Assembly: GCF_036373705.1 (NCBI RefSeq)
Contig: NC_089869.1
Location: 15,758,550-15,822,549, forward strand
Direction: 5' to 3'
DNA: 64,000 bases
From: Amia ocellicauda
Taxonomy: Eukaryota > Chordata > Actinopteri > Amiiformes > Amiidae
Under the pieces are notes generated by a model. That model ran no database searches and had not been told where the DNA came from. It saw only the letters and a program-made list of their open reading frames with translations. The translations under genes were made by a program, and so were the position numbers. Below, piece after piece: positions 1 to 14,100 of this stretch. The first letter of the stretch is position 1; every line of letters begins with the position of its first letter.

Positions 1-3000
1 CCTGCATTACTTCAATGAATATCTGAAAGTGAGAACTTAGATGTTTGATTGATTATGTCCATTGCATGCACTGCTATATAAACTTTACATTTTGGTGATA
101 GGCTTTGTGTTTCTAAAATAAAAAAGAGTAAGTTAGTAGTCCAGGTATTAGTAGGCACCATGGACATTTATGCTACCCTAGAAATCATTCTAGAAGTAAA
201 CGGGGACACAAACGTTTAACAAAGGCTTTGTCAACTACTCAAATGCTGTTCAACCAAGATAGCAGTGCAAAGAAACTAATAAAATAGTGGGTATGCAAAA
301 ACAATGCACTTATTTAACACCATAAAACAAATTAGCAACAAAATATGTGTTAAAATATATTGTTTTTCTTGTCATTGAACATCACAGCTTAAATAATAGC
401 CGTTGTTCCCTGAGACAATGAATGTATGTACATACTGAATAATTTGCATTCCATTACCTTGGTTTGCATGCCATTAAACATTCATTACACCCTTCGGCTA
501 CAATCTTAATAATGACTGGATGAAATGCAATAATGTGGCATGAAGTAATTTTCAGTGTTTTCGTTTTGGGGCTGACCCAATGATAAAATGATGAATGCTC
601 TTAGATAACATAAAGCTGACAGACCAAGTCTACAATATTTCCAATTAGGTGACTTACACATTGTGTGGAGATCTGCCCCAATAACATGAAAAGCAATTTA
701 AGTCTATATATTTCCTAATAAGATCCTTTTCATACATTCATTTTTAAACTGGCAAGCTTCTTACGTGTTCATATTCAGCATGGTGACATATTTAAAAACC
801 AAGATCTGGTTTTGAACTGAACTTTTCTAATAGTACATTAATGCAGATTATAAAATAAAGCAAAAACTGCCACATGAGAAGCAGAACACTGAAGGAAATG
901 ATTTAAGACATGTACTGAGCTGTGAGATTTTACGTTCTCACTGCAGATTTTAACAATTTGTCTTTAATGAAAAAATAATGAAACATAATACCAAGTAAAA
1001 TAAAGATGGCATAACACAACCTGTAAAAATACAACAATACTACAAATACTGCTAGAGACATTACAATGAAAGCTATTTTACTATCACAAACAAACATTAA
1101 TGCAAAAGGGTCATTGGGTCTCAACAGCAACAACATTGTAAGTGTAAAGTTACAAATTCTGATTCCAAATGACATTTAAATGACTGAAAAAATTGATTAT
1201 ACTTCAGAAACAGGTACAAGTATACAAGTATACTGTGTCTGACATCTGGTATTCTGTGTGCTATTCACAAGTCTACTCTATGTGGTCTCTTCTCAGCATG
1301 AATGCTTGTAAATTGCAGTTTTGTACAAAGGTCTCCTCATGGCCTTTATGCACTATGAAAAGATATTCAGTTAGAACCCTTAAATATAGCTGCAGGACCC
1401 GCTTTACAACATGTGACACATGAAGCACAGTTTTCATGGAAAGGGGCCACATTGTACAGGTTTTTACACAGTAGAATATACTTCACTTGCTAAAATGTTT
1501 AGTGTCTCAGCTTGATGTGGTTTCAGAGATTTCAAAACCCATTTAATGCCTTTATGGTATTGATGCAAACCGACAGTGGTACAGACATCATTGCTATTAA
1601 AAAAAGGAACTTAATGTCTCAAAATAAAACAAGTCAATAGCAATGCTCTGTGCAAAGGGAAGAAATATTACCATGTATGAACATTAAAAGCTGACAGGAG
1701 GATTGCAGTGCCTAATGATGTGGAAAGATGAAAATGTGTGAACACGAGGAGGGTGGAGCTCACAGTTAAAGTAATAATGGAATAGGAACCAAAACTCATG
1801 AATAAGAGACTGGTCTGGTGTGGGAACCAGGGTGAAACCTTTCGAAGAAAAGAGTACAAAAAAATCATTTAAATGTGGCCTCATTAATACTTTCAAGAAC
1901 ACTTGCTCATCAAATACACGCTTTTCTTCAATTCAGATATCTGCATTGGCACATAACCCAAACCGTCTGGTAATTTGTAACTGTCTGTTATTACGCAGTT
2001 CAGTCATTTACGGAGCACAAACACTGTGGCGAAAATACACTTGTGTGAAAGTGTAACTTCTGGGATTACATTCTCTGATTGAAATTAATATTAAAGCCTT
2101 GGTTTTTGGGGTGCAGCTTGTCCCTGTGGTATCTTTTCTTAAACTAATTATACAGAGATATTTTATATTTTACCTTTTATTGATCCTTTGCAGCAACCAA
2201 TGCCCTCTGGATAGTATCTGGTCCCTGTAGGCAAGATAGGTAGGGGTGAATCTCTCAGTATGAGTAGTCGGCAACCATAGCAACTTGCACACTGACCTCA
2301 TCGTGGACCTATCACCGGTGAAGTACTCAGAGTGTGATGCATACTTACATTTATGGCCTATAATATGTTGTAATTTCACACTGCCATTCTGATCAGTCCA
2401 TGAATGATCATTTGTGCGCACATGAAATATTAGTATTATGGAGTGAAAAAAAGACATTCATGAAGTTAATACTAAATAGAACTGTTTCCAAATTGAAATG
2501 TTGGTCTGGCGAGGCAATAAATAACAGTGTATTGACATATTAGTTTGGGTATCCATGAAAGTATATTCCAAATGTACATAACTGTATCTGTGACATTCAC
2601 ATGCTGAAGAGTTATGAAGTACTATTGCTTGACTTAAAAATGAAATTTCCTTAAAGAAGTCATTCATGTAAATTAGTTCATTTAGCTGAAAGTGATGTTT
2701 TTTTATGTAATTGTTACAGTTTGATATTTTCTTGTAAGAACATAATGACAGCATGCTACTTTAAGTCAGGGATACAGCTCAGGAATAATGAAACAATTAT
2801 AGCCTTTGATGTTCACAGATTCTACACCCTCTTGCATTTTAAAGCAGCCCGCCTTATTAACTCTCAATATGTTCTTAGCTGTCAAACAAGTTTTCCTGTA
2901 ACACTTCTGCAAAGGAGGAAAAATAATTTTATCATTATGAGCAATCTGGCTAAAAGCTTGTGAGGCCTTCTCGTGGTGTCTAATTTGTATCTTCAAATGT

Positions 3001-3674
3001 CTTTCAGATCTGTGAGATCTTTTCAACCTTTTAATCCAGTTTTACTGACATCAGCACAGCACAGACCAGACACTAAAAACATATTTCAGCCTTCATCTTA
3101 TCTCTGCGTATTATTATTTCTTACAAGCACACTTTAAAGCATCAGAAAGGTACTTGCTGTGAAATGTAATTGTAGAAAAATGGACAATGCATAAATAATT
3201 TGGTGACTCAGGAATTTTCTGATTAGCCAGGTGCAAGGCAACAGGTGTCTCACTAAGTAAACACGTTAATAATTATAAGGTAATAAACTTCCCCTGTTAT
3301 CTTTAGCATATCTGTCTTTCAGAAGCCACACCAGTCACATCAAATATTAGCTTAGACTTATGCCATGATGAATAACAATGCACAGTGATTGGCAGCTCTA
3401 TGAAATAAAATACTAAGCACAGTTTAATTAATAGAAATATATTTATAGACTCATGAATGGCAGCTGGGCAACAGAAAGACCATATTTTCTGTGAACTGGC
3501 ATTTCTGCTAAGAAAAATAAACATTTACAGCAAACAGGCTATTCATATTTTATGATAATGTTTTATTGTGAAAGCAGAAGACAAATGATATGTCAGATAT
3601 TGGAACACGGATATTATATTCTCACAATGTTAAACCTCTGTTTGTGGAATTCTGCACAAGAGTCAGGGTACCAG

Positions 3675-3678
<4 letters not shown>

Positions 3679-3736
<58 letters not shown>
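3679..3736. repeat. (TC)n microsatellite
   Basis: About 29 TC units with one TG interruption near 3726. A short TA run and T-rich tracts follow to about 3770. Open frames across it translate to Ser-Leu repeats and are not genes. Confidence 0.95.
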
Positions 3737-5902
3737 AATATATATATTTTTTTATTATTTTTTTTTTTTTGTACCAGTTTCCCTGTTTGGCAAACTGTTT
3801 TTCAAATTATTTTTTATATGAAACATTTTAGTGAAACTTAAATATTGTATGTTATTGACACTGTTACATACAATTACAATGTCATGAGTATTTCCTTAAA
3901 TGTGATACACACTGGAAGCTCATTGTTATTAAGCCTTTTCATACAACTGTGAAACCTGCATCATGAAATTTCACATTTGATATATATACCAATAGTTCCA
4001 TAAGGAACATCCCATTTGACGTCATATTGCCCTCTCAATCATTTCATACTTCAATGCAATCTTACTTCTTGTCCTTCCATGTTTTAAAGTCATCATGGAC
4101 ACAAATGGTGGTTAAACTGAATCTAACTGTGATCTGTGCTGTTGCTCCACAGTGCATGGTTTTTATGATCCAATAGGTTGTATTGGCCAACTAAATTTTA
4201 AACCACAGTTTATTATACATAAATTATAGTTCTAGTCATCTAGTTAGATTAGTGCCTTTCATAATACACAAAAAATGCTGGTGTGACAGGGGTTAAATGT
4301 GTCCAGTGCTCAATATTGCTTTATTTGTTTCATAATGGCTCTAGACTTCAGCGCTTTTTCTCTTGTTCCTATTTGATATTTCAGAATGCTGTCATGAGTA
4401 ATTAATTGAAACTAATTAAGAATGATCCAGTTAGGACAATTGTACAATAGTGCTCCAGAGATTATTTCATTCCCTAAGGTTTTGGCATCCTGTTTCTGCA
4501 ATGGTTCAAGCCTTGTAGATGGTGCCATACATCATTATGTCATTTTACATTGTTATTTCTCTGAAAGCAGCAATTTAAAAAACTCTCCAATGCACCATGA
4601 GAAACTCACAGAAGAAAAGAAAAATGTTACTGTCCAAAGCTGGTAAAGGATAAAGTATAGTCAAAGGACTTCCGTGACATAAATAGTGGCACCCAGAAAG
4701 TGCCGTTATTTTCATTAAATATAATATGTTTTGATGAAAGGACTCTGCACAAAATATAGGTTGCAATACAGACATTGTCATAGTTTCCCTGCATGCATTT
4801 TATAATCAATGTACAATTTCAAGTCTTTATTTCATTCCTAGGCCAGGGTAGTTACTCATATACCATACAGTACACCATTTTAAAAAATAGATGGAAATAC
4901 TTGATAAATGGTTAGACAATGTTTTTATTTTTATTTTATTTTGTATTTTTACTTGCCTCTTGCCTCTGAAAGATAAACAACCCTGGGTATTAAGCAAATA
5001 TTATCTGACTTTAAATATTTATTTCGCTGATGCCTTTATCCCAAGTGAAAACTGTAGAAACTTGTGTTATGCTTGTGTAGATGTAGGGTTATGCTCAACA
5101 TATCTATCTACTGTATCTATAGAAAGAGAGATATACTAACACCAGCTTACTGAAAGTTTTTGTTTCGATTTCAAACATCTTGTTGACCTGGTTTAATTCA
5201 TTCCAGTCAAACGTTTGCGATGAACAGTGCTATTCACGATTCAGCTTCCAGACGTAGATGCAGGTGCTACACAGCTGTGTGCAACTGACAACTGTGGATG
5301 CCATGACTGAGGCACTGAATGCTTGAGATTAGTAGTCATCTCTACATGGTCACAATACACCAGTAAAACAAGATATCTCTGTGTGAGATATAGCAACCAT
5401 GGTAGCCAATCTGACCTCAGAAAGAACACATCAAAAGTTTAAACCTTTTTCTTTACTCTTGCTTTTTTCATCATATTTGCTTTTTTCATCAGTGCTGTCT
5501 GCATGCAGCTCCCCCTCCTGGTTGTCTCCACGCATCCTCCTGCCTGCACTAAGTGGACAATGCTCACTGGTGACGCTACTATTTAATGCCAGGTTCAAAT
5601 TCTTCACTTGTACCTCCAATAAATAAACAAAAGAAAATTGCATTTCCTCAGAGATGATGCAGAGCCTTTTCTATGGACATGATTCACTGGATGATAAGAG
5701 TGATAACTTTTGTCAAGCAGCTCTGGCAGGTTCTTGTTTACAAATGAAATGCTATTGAATACCCACAGTAATGTGCAACCCAGAAAGGAGGCAAGTCGAG
5801 GGTGTTGAAAGAGTGGCTCTCACACATACTGGTAGTACTGATGATTCTGGAGACATCTTTTAGAGTAGTGGTGCTATATTAAGTCCCTAGAGCTGGAGTG
5901 TC

Positions 5903-5925
5903 TGTGTGTGTGTGTGTGTGTGTGT
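5903..5925. repeat. (TG)n microsatellite
   Basis: About 11 uninterrupted TG units followed by TATACA. Confidence 0.9.
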
Positions 5926-6706
5926 ATACAGGCACACCTTCAGGGATTCAGAGCAGCGGGGTGATCTCTGTGTCCAGACATTGCCAGAGCAACATTATCA
6001 CCAGATGGCCTCTGTGCTATAGAGAAATAAGTAACATTTTACTCCCAGGGCTCAATTGTTAGAAGAGATGCACAGGTGTTTGGCCACAGAGAATTGATAG
6101 GATTCTCAGAGTGCACCTCTTTGGAAATAAACCATATAGCACCCGAAAAGCCATTATCACAATCAAAGGAATTGTGAGCCATAAAAACATGGCAAGGCCT
6201 CTCTCTCTATCAGCTGAGCACACATCCTGAAAATCAATCTCTGAACACACAAGTGACTGATTTCTTACTTGGAGGTGCAGCTTAAACCCTGACCAACCAA
6301 GACACACCGAATGTTTAAGTGATGGAAACTCTCTGCTGCTTCAAAAAATATTTACTTTTTACTTTGGTGCATGTGTGCATGTGTTATGTTTATATATACT
6401 GTAAATGGTATGCATAACTTTCCAATAATTTTAATAGGGCATTAAATCATTTAGTCTGATGGTTCATTAGATGATAGCTGCAATTATTTTGTGCAACCAG
6501 TCTAAAAACTAGGCAGAACTGTGCAGAAATTTAATTTGAAACAACAAAGACCATTTAACTCCTTATATTGATGCTGTGAAAGTCAGAAATGTTTGTGTAT
6601 CAAAAGAGTATCCTCTATTCCATTTCGTCTCTTAGGTTACCAGGTCTGTTTCTGAAGAGATGCATGATGGGTGAATATTTATATTTTATATTTAGAACTT
6701 TCTGTA

Positions 6707-6735
6707 CACTCACCTAAAGGATTATTAGGAACACC
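6707..6735. repeat. left terminal inverted repeat of the Tc1-type element
   Basis: 29 bp, preceded by the TA duplication at 6705-6706. It pairs with 7689-7717, with one mismatch. Confidence 0.92.
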
Positions 6736-6854
6736 TGTTCAATTTCTCATTAATGCAATTATCTAACCAACCAATCACATGGCAGTTGCTTCAATGCATT
6801 TAGGGGTGTGGTCCTGGTCAAGACAATCTCCTGAACTCCAAACTGAATGTCTGA

Positions 6855-7685
6855 ATGGGAAAGAAAGGTGATTTAAGCAATTTTGAGCGCGGCATGGTTG
6901 TTGGTGCCAGACGGGCCGGTCTGAGTATTTCACAATCTGCTCAGTTACTGGGATTTTCACGCACAACCTTGAGGCGGATGGGCTACAACAGCAGAAGACC
7001 CCACCGGGTACCACTCATCTCCACTACAAATAGGAAAAAGAGGCTACAATTTGCACAAGCTCACCAAAATTGGACAGTTGAAGACTGGAAAAATGTTGCC
7101 TGGTCTGATGAGTCTCGATTTCTGTTGAGACATTCAGATGGTAGAGTCAGAATTTGGCGTAAACAGAATGAGAACATGGATCCATCATGCCTTGTTACCA
7201 CTGTGCAGGCTGGTGGTGGTGGTGTAATGGTGTGGGGGATGTTTTCTTGGCACACTTTAGGCCCCTTAGTGCCAATTGGGCATCGTTTAAATGCCACGGC
7301 CTACCTGAGCATTGTTTCTGACCATGTCCATCCCTTTATGACCACCATGTACCCATCCTCTGATGGCTACTTCCAGCAGGATAATGCACCATGTCACAAA
7401 GGTCGAATCATTTCAAATTGGTTTCTTGAACATGACAATGAGTTCACTGTACTAAACTGGCCCCCACAGTCACCAGATCTCAACCCAATAGAGCATCTTT
7501 GGGATGTGGTGGAACGGGAGCTTCGTGCCCTGGATGTGCATCCCACAAATCTCCATCAACTGCAAGATGCTATCCTATCAATATGGGCCAACATTTCTAA
7601 AGAATGCTTTCAGCACCTTGTTGAATCAATGCCACGTAGAATTAAGGCAGTTCTGAAGGCGAAAGGGGGTCAAACACAGTATTAG
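6855..7685 (+). pseudogene. Tc1-like transposase, internally shortened open frame
   Basis: A 276-residue open frame of a Tc1-type DDE transposase, the enzyme that cuts and pastes the element by binding its terminal repeats. The N-terminal helix-turn-helix is present (about residues 8-38). The frame then jumps from FSRTT directly to LRRMGYNSRRP, so roughly 60 residues (second half of the paired-type DNA-binding domain and linker) are missing compared with the usual length of about 340. The catalytic domain looks complete: D85 in AWSDESRF, D176 in QQDNAPCH, and E213 in NPIEHLWD. I count 36 residues between the second D and the E, closer to the DD36E group than to classic DD34E. The start at 6855 is chosen because it opens the frame with the usual MGKKGDLS-type N terminus; an upstream ATG at 6848 is out of frame and stops at once. 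It is probably inactive because it lacks half of the DNA-binding domain. Confidence 0.88.
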
Positions 7686-7688
7686 TAT

Positions 7689-7717
7689 GGTGTTCCTAGT
7701 AATCCTTTAGGTGAGTG
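7689..7717. repeat. right terminal inverted repeat of the Tc1-type element
   Basis: 29 bp, the reverse complement of 6707-6735 with one mismatch, followed by TA at 7718-7719. Confidence 0.92.
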
Positions 7718-10700
7718 TATGTTGTGTATTAAAACCATGGATATATTCCTCTTTTGAGACTAAAACATATATTTTCCGCTTCCTTTAGCATATTACGCCT
7801 GCATTGCCTTTCAATTAAGTAAGTGACGGATAATACAAAAATAAATAAGTTTTTTATTTTTTTCCCCTGTGCAACAAAAAGTAACTACCTTAATAACTAA
7901 TGACATTCTGTGGTACTACTTCAACAGAGACAATGGTCTTTAATAGCTCTCTTGAAACAAAGACCCATCACATAAATTATTAACAAGGTGTTCCCAAAAA
8001 ACACACATTATTTATTAACTCAAATTCAGTGCTTATACAAATCATAGGGTACAATATAAAATAATGGCTAGTTAATGGATCATCCTTTTTAAGCTGTTTT
8101 TTGAAGAACTATCCTCAAACTGTATAGTAAACTTGCATTTGTTTCCATTTAGGCAGTTCTTACCCCTGCAAAAAGCCCAAATAAATGTCTGTTGTCCAAT
8201 GGAAAAGGTAATATCTCAAATAGCATCACTGAAGTTGGTAATATTTCCATCATTTTCCTCTTGATTTAAAATAAATATGCCTCCAAACAATATTATCTTA
8301 AAGATTGAAACGGGAAATATGGAAGCATTTCTCAGTTAAAACCCACTTACACTCTGCAGTACTCCACGTGACATTTTCAGTGTGCTGATTGTCTTTTTAA
8401 ATGGATGTCCCCCTGTTAATTTATTATAATATACATACCAGTTGTTGTTTTTTTTGTTCTCTTATCTCCACTTAGCTTAGAAAAAAGGCAAAACTGGAGG
8501 TAATTTGAACACCAGGTTCACAGTTAACAGTGAAATACATTAAACAATAAAAATCATCTAAAACCACAGATGCCCCGAAGCACCATTGCTGGATATCTAG
8601 GCCCATTAATCTCTTGGTCATATCCATTAGTTTCATTGTGCAATGCTTAACAGTTCTTCTTTCATAAAATGTTTACAAGTTTGGTACACTGGGGCAACAT
8701 TTGTTACTTTATTAATAATATCTGCATTTATATTTGATGGGAAAATATGTGCTAAGTGTATTTTTTTCTTAAAATGTTAATCTCGTTGTAAATTCTTCAT
8801 TGAAATGGCTTACATGAAAACTTGGGATGGGGGGGGGTTAAAGAAGCTGACGTAAATAAATTACTAGTGTAGTGTGGTTGTTTGTAATAGTTGAATAGTT
8901 GGTATAAACTTGATAAATGTAGCTCTCATAAATCACTTGAATGCATTATCTTTCCTGGGCTTAGCTCATACTGCTTAGATCTACAAAGGTTGCAGATAAT
9001 TTTTGCACCCACTCAGTCAATGACTGGCAATGCAGCATGTAGCTAGTCAGTCATTATGTCAGTCAGTAGCACTTGATAATGTGACTGTCAATATAATTCA
9101 GTGGCTGCTCAAATAAACTGACATTTTGAATAGTGAGTGCTTTTAAAAACCTGCATAAAGGGTCAATATAATGATAAATAAAAAGTATATCCCTTTTGGA
9201 AAGATTTGACCTATGGAGTACAAAATGAATGGAGGCTCTCAGTAGAATTGCTCCAAAGGTCATTCTACAACGTTCTGCTTTATAAGAATCCCCCCCTTGT
9301 TTTTATATACATATGCACATGATTCGTAAAAGACGCTAAGTTGTATTTTAGAGTGATCTCCATATTTATCTCAGAATATTGCTTTAGTTATGTTAATGAA
9401 ATAAATAAAAACAATTAAAAAGACATCTTCTGTATTGCTTCATCAAATTCCATGCACATTCAACTACAATACAGACACCATATTTTTATTTTTATACCTA
9501 AATGATTGTACATAAATTGTATTATAAGCCAAAGCCCAAGCCTAATTACCAATCTTGTGTTATTTGTTTGGCAACGTGGTTACTTAAACATGTATCTGAG
9601 TATATCCCTTTGTGTCCATTTTACCAACAGGATTATGACAAATTATTGTGATTAATAAATTCAGAGTGAAATATAATCTTCTTGGATTGGTATAGGTGTT
9701 GATAGTAGCAGGGTAGTGCCTGAGATGAGCTACAATTTGTCCATTTATGTTTTGTCTTTAATAATAATACTTAAATAATATATGAACATAAATCAAATCA
9801 ACAGCTAGCACTAATCAGCTATGTTCATCAAATTTCAGTAATCTAGAGGAGACACTAGTCTGACACTGGAAGAAATGCAGTTTTCCCACTCTGCTTCCGA
9901 ATGCACCTATAAAGTAGCAGGGGCTGTGACTTTAGCATAGAAAAATCAGCTCCATTTCAGAACATTGACCCCAGTTAGCAATTAATAAGAGCTTGTTTTA
10001 ATTGTTCATATTGTAATGGATGTGTCCTGGGTAATTAAAAAATAAGGTGATTATGCGGAGAATGTGCTATTTCACACTAAGAAAGAGATTTTCCAATGAA
10101 AGCTAACTCCTTTTGAAAGAGGGGCCTGTGTGTTGAAGCACATTTTATACTTAACATGTATTTATATTCATCAGTGACATACAAAACACGTTTCAGCATA
10201 TTTTGCTTAATGCTAGGTGTTGTTCAGGAGTACATGAGAAGTATGCATTTCCATAATATATTCTTTGTCAAAAATCAGAAAGTGTAAATTAACTAAGAAT
10301 AGACATATCATAGTACACAGAACTACACCAAACCAGCCCTAAGTGACCTCAATTAAGCTTTCAAAGCACAAGAAAATGCCATGAGAATTGGATTTTTGAA
10401 TGACACAGCTTTCCAAATGCCATTTTTCTTTTTGTATATCACCTTGATGAGCACTTAAAATTTGTAAATCAATGAGGAAAATTACATGTAAAAGCTGAAC
10501 AGGGTTCTGGGCTGCCTTGTTACTGAGTGAATTGTTAGCTACAAGCTCCATTACCATACATCGTGGGAGCTGCAGTTAGGATTAATCTGTCAAAAGGGAT
10601 GGTTTAGTGTTGATGAATATGACATGTGACCATTAATGATGTTGATTTTATCTCCTGAGATTAGCATGATTTACTTCGGATGGATAATAATGTCATTTGC

Positions 10701-11073
10701 TTGATGCAGTAGATCTGTTTACGAGCTGATTAAATCGTAAGGCCTTGCTTCATTTCATGCTATTTGGTTTACAGCTTCATTACTGCAATCACAAAAGCTG
10801 TGGAAATGTCCCACATCCTGTGTCATAATAAATCATTGTTTAAGATTGCTGCTATGCATTTTAGCATGCCACTTTTTCCCCCTTTTTAATACAGGGGCCT
10901 GGCATTACTTACTAAATGTGTAACAAGAAATTATAAAATAATATTTGAGAACTACAGGAAAAATGGTTTAGAATCAGTGTGCATGTTCTAATTGAAATTA
11001 AAAAGGCATTTGAGTAATTAGGGGGAACAAATTGCCTTATAATTTAGACAATGTGGATAACTGTTTTTTTTTT

Positions 11074-11103
11074 GTTTGTTTGTTTGTTTGTTTGTTTGTT
11101 TGT
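11074..11103. repeat. (GTTT)n microsatellite
   Basis: About seven GTTT units, preceded by a T run and followed by GTT repeats to 11110. Confidence 0.92.
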
Positions 11104-14100
11104 TGTTGTTCAAAGGGATCATCTTCATTTTAGAAATCAAAAGTTCTTCAAAAATAAACATATACCAGCCTTTTTTATGTGGTTTAAAATATGCTGTGTA
11201 TTAATATATCTTCAAAAGGTGAATAATATAAAGTGCATCTTTAATAAATATAAACTATTTCCATAACACAAATTATATATCTATAGGATAATTATGCAGT
11301 AGGGATATACCCAGAAATATTTGACAATATCAGTTGTTCTGTATTACTGAAATGAACATTCTCCATCTCACTTCACCAAATACATAAATCATGAAGATTA
11401 TATTTATATATTTTATCCGAAGTCTAAAGAGACCTTAGCCAAGTTAGAAAACAGGCTGTAGTAGCACTGCTGTGAGTTTTCATACAGGACTGAACCAGGG
11501 CTGTTCCACACAGCACAAATTCTGCTGTCTGAGACCCAGACCAGTGGCATGTCTTTAAACAGTTTCAGGTCTAGTTGTAAAACCAATTTAAATACCATTG
11601 TTTATGTTTTTATCCCCTCTTTTTTCACATGCTGATGATTTAGAAATATGTAAATATAGTGGTTTACATCAATGCTGTTCTTGTTTTCTAAGGAAGCGGG
11701 CTTAAAGTATGGCACATGATGTCACTTTCAGTAAAGCACAACAGCAGAGAGTAACGGCTGCCCTGTAAATCACTAAAACATGTGTCCAAAACATGAAAAC
11801 ATAAACACAGGGCAGAGCATATAGGGAAGAAGGAGAAAACTGAGATCTAATTAATTGTTTTGTTTGTATTTGTGAAGCACAACTCATACAAATATATAAT
11901 TAAACAAGTCCGGGTGTTAGTTTAGGCCAACTACAAACCAGTGGAGCTGGTCCTTGTGTTTAAGATTAACACGCTTGGCTGCTTCTACTGCATTGGACTG
12001 AGTGGAGAAGAACTGATACCAGGTAGCATAGAAATGGATGATGGCCTTTCTTCCTCTGAACTGCCAAGTTACTTGTAGTTATAGTCATATCGGGGCTTTT
12101 TTTTATAATATGTATTTTGGAAAACAGTACACACAAAAATATAGCTTGGGAAACTAAAATAAAAAGTTCTTGCAAAAGCTATACTGATTATAAAGGCTAA
12201 TGAAAGGCATTTTAAATTCAAGATCTGCACTGAACAAAATCTAAGACATTTCAATCCTTTTATTGAACATGGACAAGCTTTTCAGGTGTTATGTCAACAT
12301 ATGATAGCAGACGTGTAACTGTTGTGAATCCATGGCGAGGGATATTGGCATTCAGCTAAAATTAATCTCTCCCTAGCAGATCGCATGGCATAAATAAGTT
12401 ATTTGTATCCCCAGTGATGTCATTAACAATGCTGAATGACTGGACATGGACTACTTTCCCCTGAAATATTATATGTGGCTCAGCTTCGTCAGAAAGGCTC
12501 TCAGCAGACCAATGCAGCTAATAAGGGGACTTGAATGTCATTACACGCTGACCCTCACTTAACCTTTCATACTGTGTGTTAGGTTTCCTTGTGTGAACAA
12601 CATCAGGTTCATCAGTATGATATATAAAGGAGTTATTTTATACCACAAAAGATTGTAGTCATAGGCGTTTTAGTCTTATGTTTCGAGACAGATTTAAGTA
12701 AATAGTCATATGCATGGTTTATATTCAAGTCTTTTTGCTCCAGGGCAGAATTTGTTACTGATATTGCTCTATAGCAGAAAATGTTGTGTGCATTTGGAAG
12801 GGAAGAATTATTTTTAATATTAAATGATGAGTTCTGTAATGAGTGATGTTGTGTTAACATGAGGATGCAGTAATTTACCTGTTGTTGTGGGTGTCTTAAC
12901 ATGGACCACTGGTGAGCATGTTCTTCAAAGCCTGTTTACACATAAAATCAAACATTACATTAACCTTGGAAATGAAAATGGGGATACAATTCCTTAACTA
13001 TCTCCTTTGTCGCGTATATCCCTTTTGGCATGTGTTTTGGTATGCCTTCAGGTGCTATCTGATAATTTGTTTTTAAACTGGTCTTTTTAAGTGGGGTGAA
13101 TAATTTGATTCTCTTTAATATTTATAGACTGCTCTGCAATAATTTGTACGGCTCACCTTATAACTTGAGAAAAATATGGATGCTATCTTAGCATTCCATT
13201 GACTCCCAAGTCTTCAATAGTGATCATTAGAATGGCATGTGATTTAAACACGTGCACCTTTTTAAACTGCTTAGAGAACAGAAGGAGCACTTGAAGAATT
13301 GCTTTGTATTGTATAATTCTATTCTGCCACCATAATATAGTTAAAATATACATAGTTTTCAATGTGCTTGAAAATAGATTTATTTGAATAAATAATACAC
13401 AGCAAGCACTTCAACATTGCTTGAAAGTGTAAAGAAGTATTTAAGTATAAGAATATATGTAGGTGCACTGTGTATCTCAAACACTTAAGGATATGGGTCT
13501 CTCAAATTATTTAAATGAGTTGGCACTCTTAAAATATATTTAGATGTCTTAAATGGAAGTATAAAGAAACTTCACATGAACATTTTCAGTATTTTCTAGT
13601 ATTTGAAAAACATGATGAAATATTGCCACGGTTCTGGCGCAAATGCAGACATTAGTTCATGTGAGACAATGAGAAAGGAAAATATTCTGATCATCAGATT
13701 TTTTATTTTCTTCTCTTTTCTCTTCAATTAAACAAGAATCATGTACCTAAAACAACAGTATGCTTCTACTTTCATATGTCATGAAAGCTGATCACAGTGT
13801 ATTTGTTCTGTAACTAGAAGAAGTCAGTACGTTGGACACCCTGCGAGGCTGGGTCTGTGCCTGTGCTTGAAGAAAATAAGGAATACCCACGTTCTTTTAG
13901 TCGTTTCATTTGTGTTTATGTTGCATACAATTTGTCACAATTGAGTCATTTGTTTCCACACTAAATGACTAGATTCCTCCTATCCCATGATCCCTCTGGA
14001 TTCCCTTTCACCCTGTGAACCTAATCAGCAGATGCTGTGAAGCTGAAGTATTGAAATGGCAAGATTGTTCTCACCTCAGATGCTCTCCAATTTGGCTGAT

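Larger units (their letters stand above)
1..6706. other. gene-free distal 3' flank of znf503
   Basis: AT-rich sequence in which I see no gene. All open frames are short, lack recognisable domains and look like chance. It contains the (TC)n tract at 3679-3736 and the (TG)n tract at 5903-5925. The stretch at about 2170-2460 is less AT-biased and more complex than its surroundings, as is 5220-5640; either could be regulatory DNA, but only cross-species alignment could show this. No tRNA, rRNA or mobile element was recognised here. Confidence 0.6.
6707..7717 (+). mobile_element. Tc1/mariner-type DNA transposon, internally deleted
   Basis: A complete-ended element of 1011 bp. The left terminal inverted repeat (6707-6735) begins CACTCACCTAAAGG. 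The right repeat (7689-7717) is its reverse complement over 29 bp with one mismatch. Both ends are flanked by TA (6705-6706 and 7718-7719), the target duplication expected for this superfamily. It encodes a transposase-like frame at 6855-7685. The near-identical ends and open reading frame suggest recent activity of the family, but the coding region has lost an internal segment, so this copy is probably not autonomous. It lies about 12 kb beyond the 3' end of znf503, with no sign that it affects that gene. Confidence 0.93.

Noticed and set aside
3552..3841. Ser-Leu-rich frames
   Set aside because: Translation of the (TC)n microsatellite; the same applies to 49174-49359.
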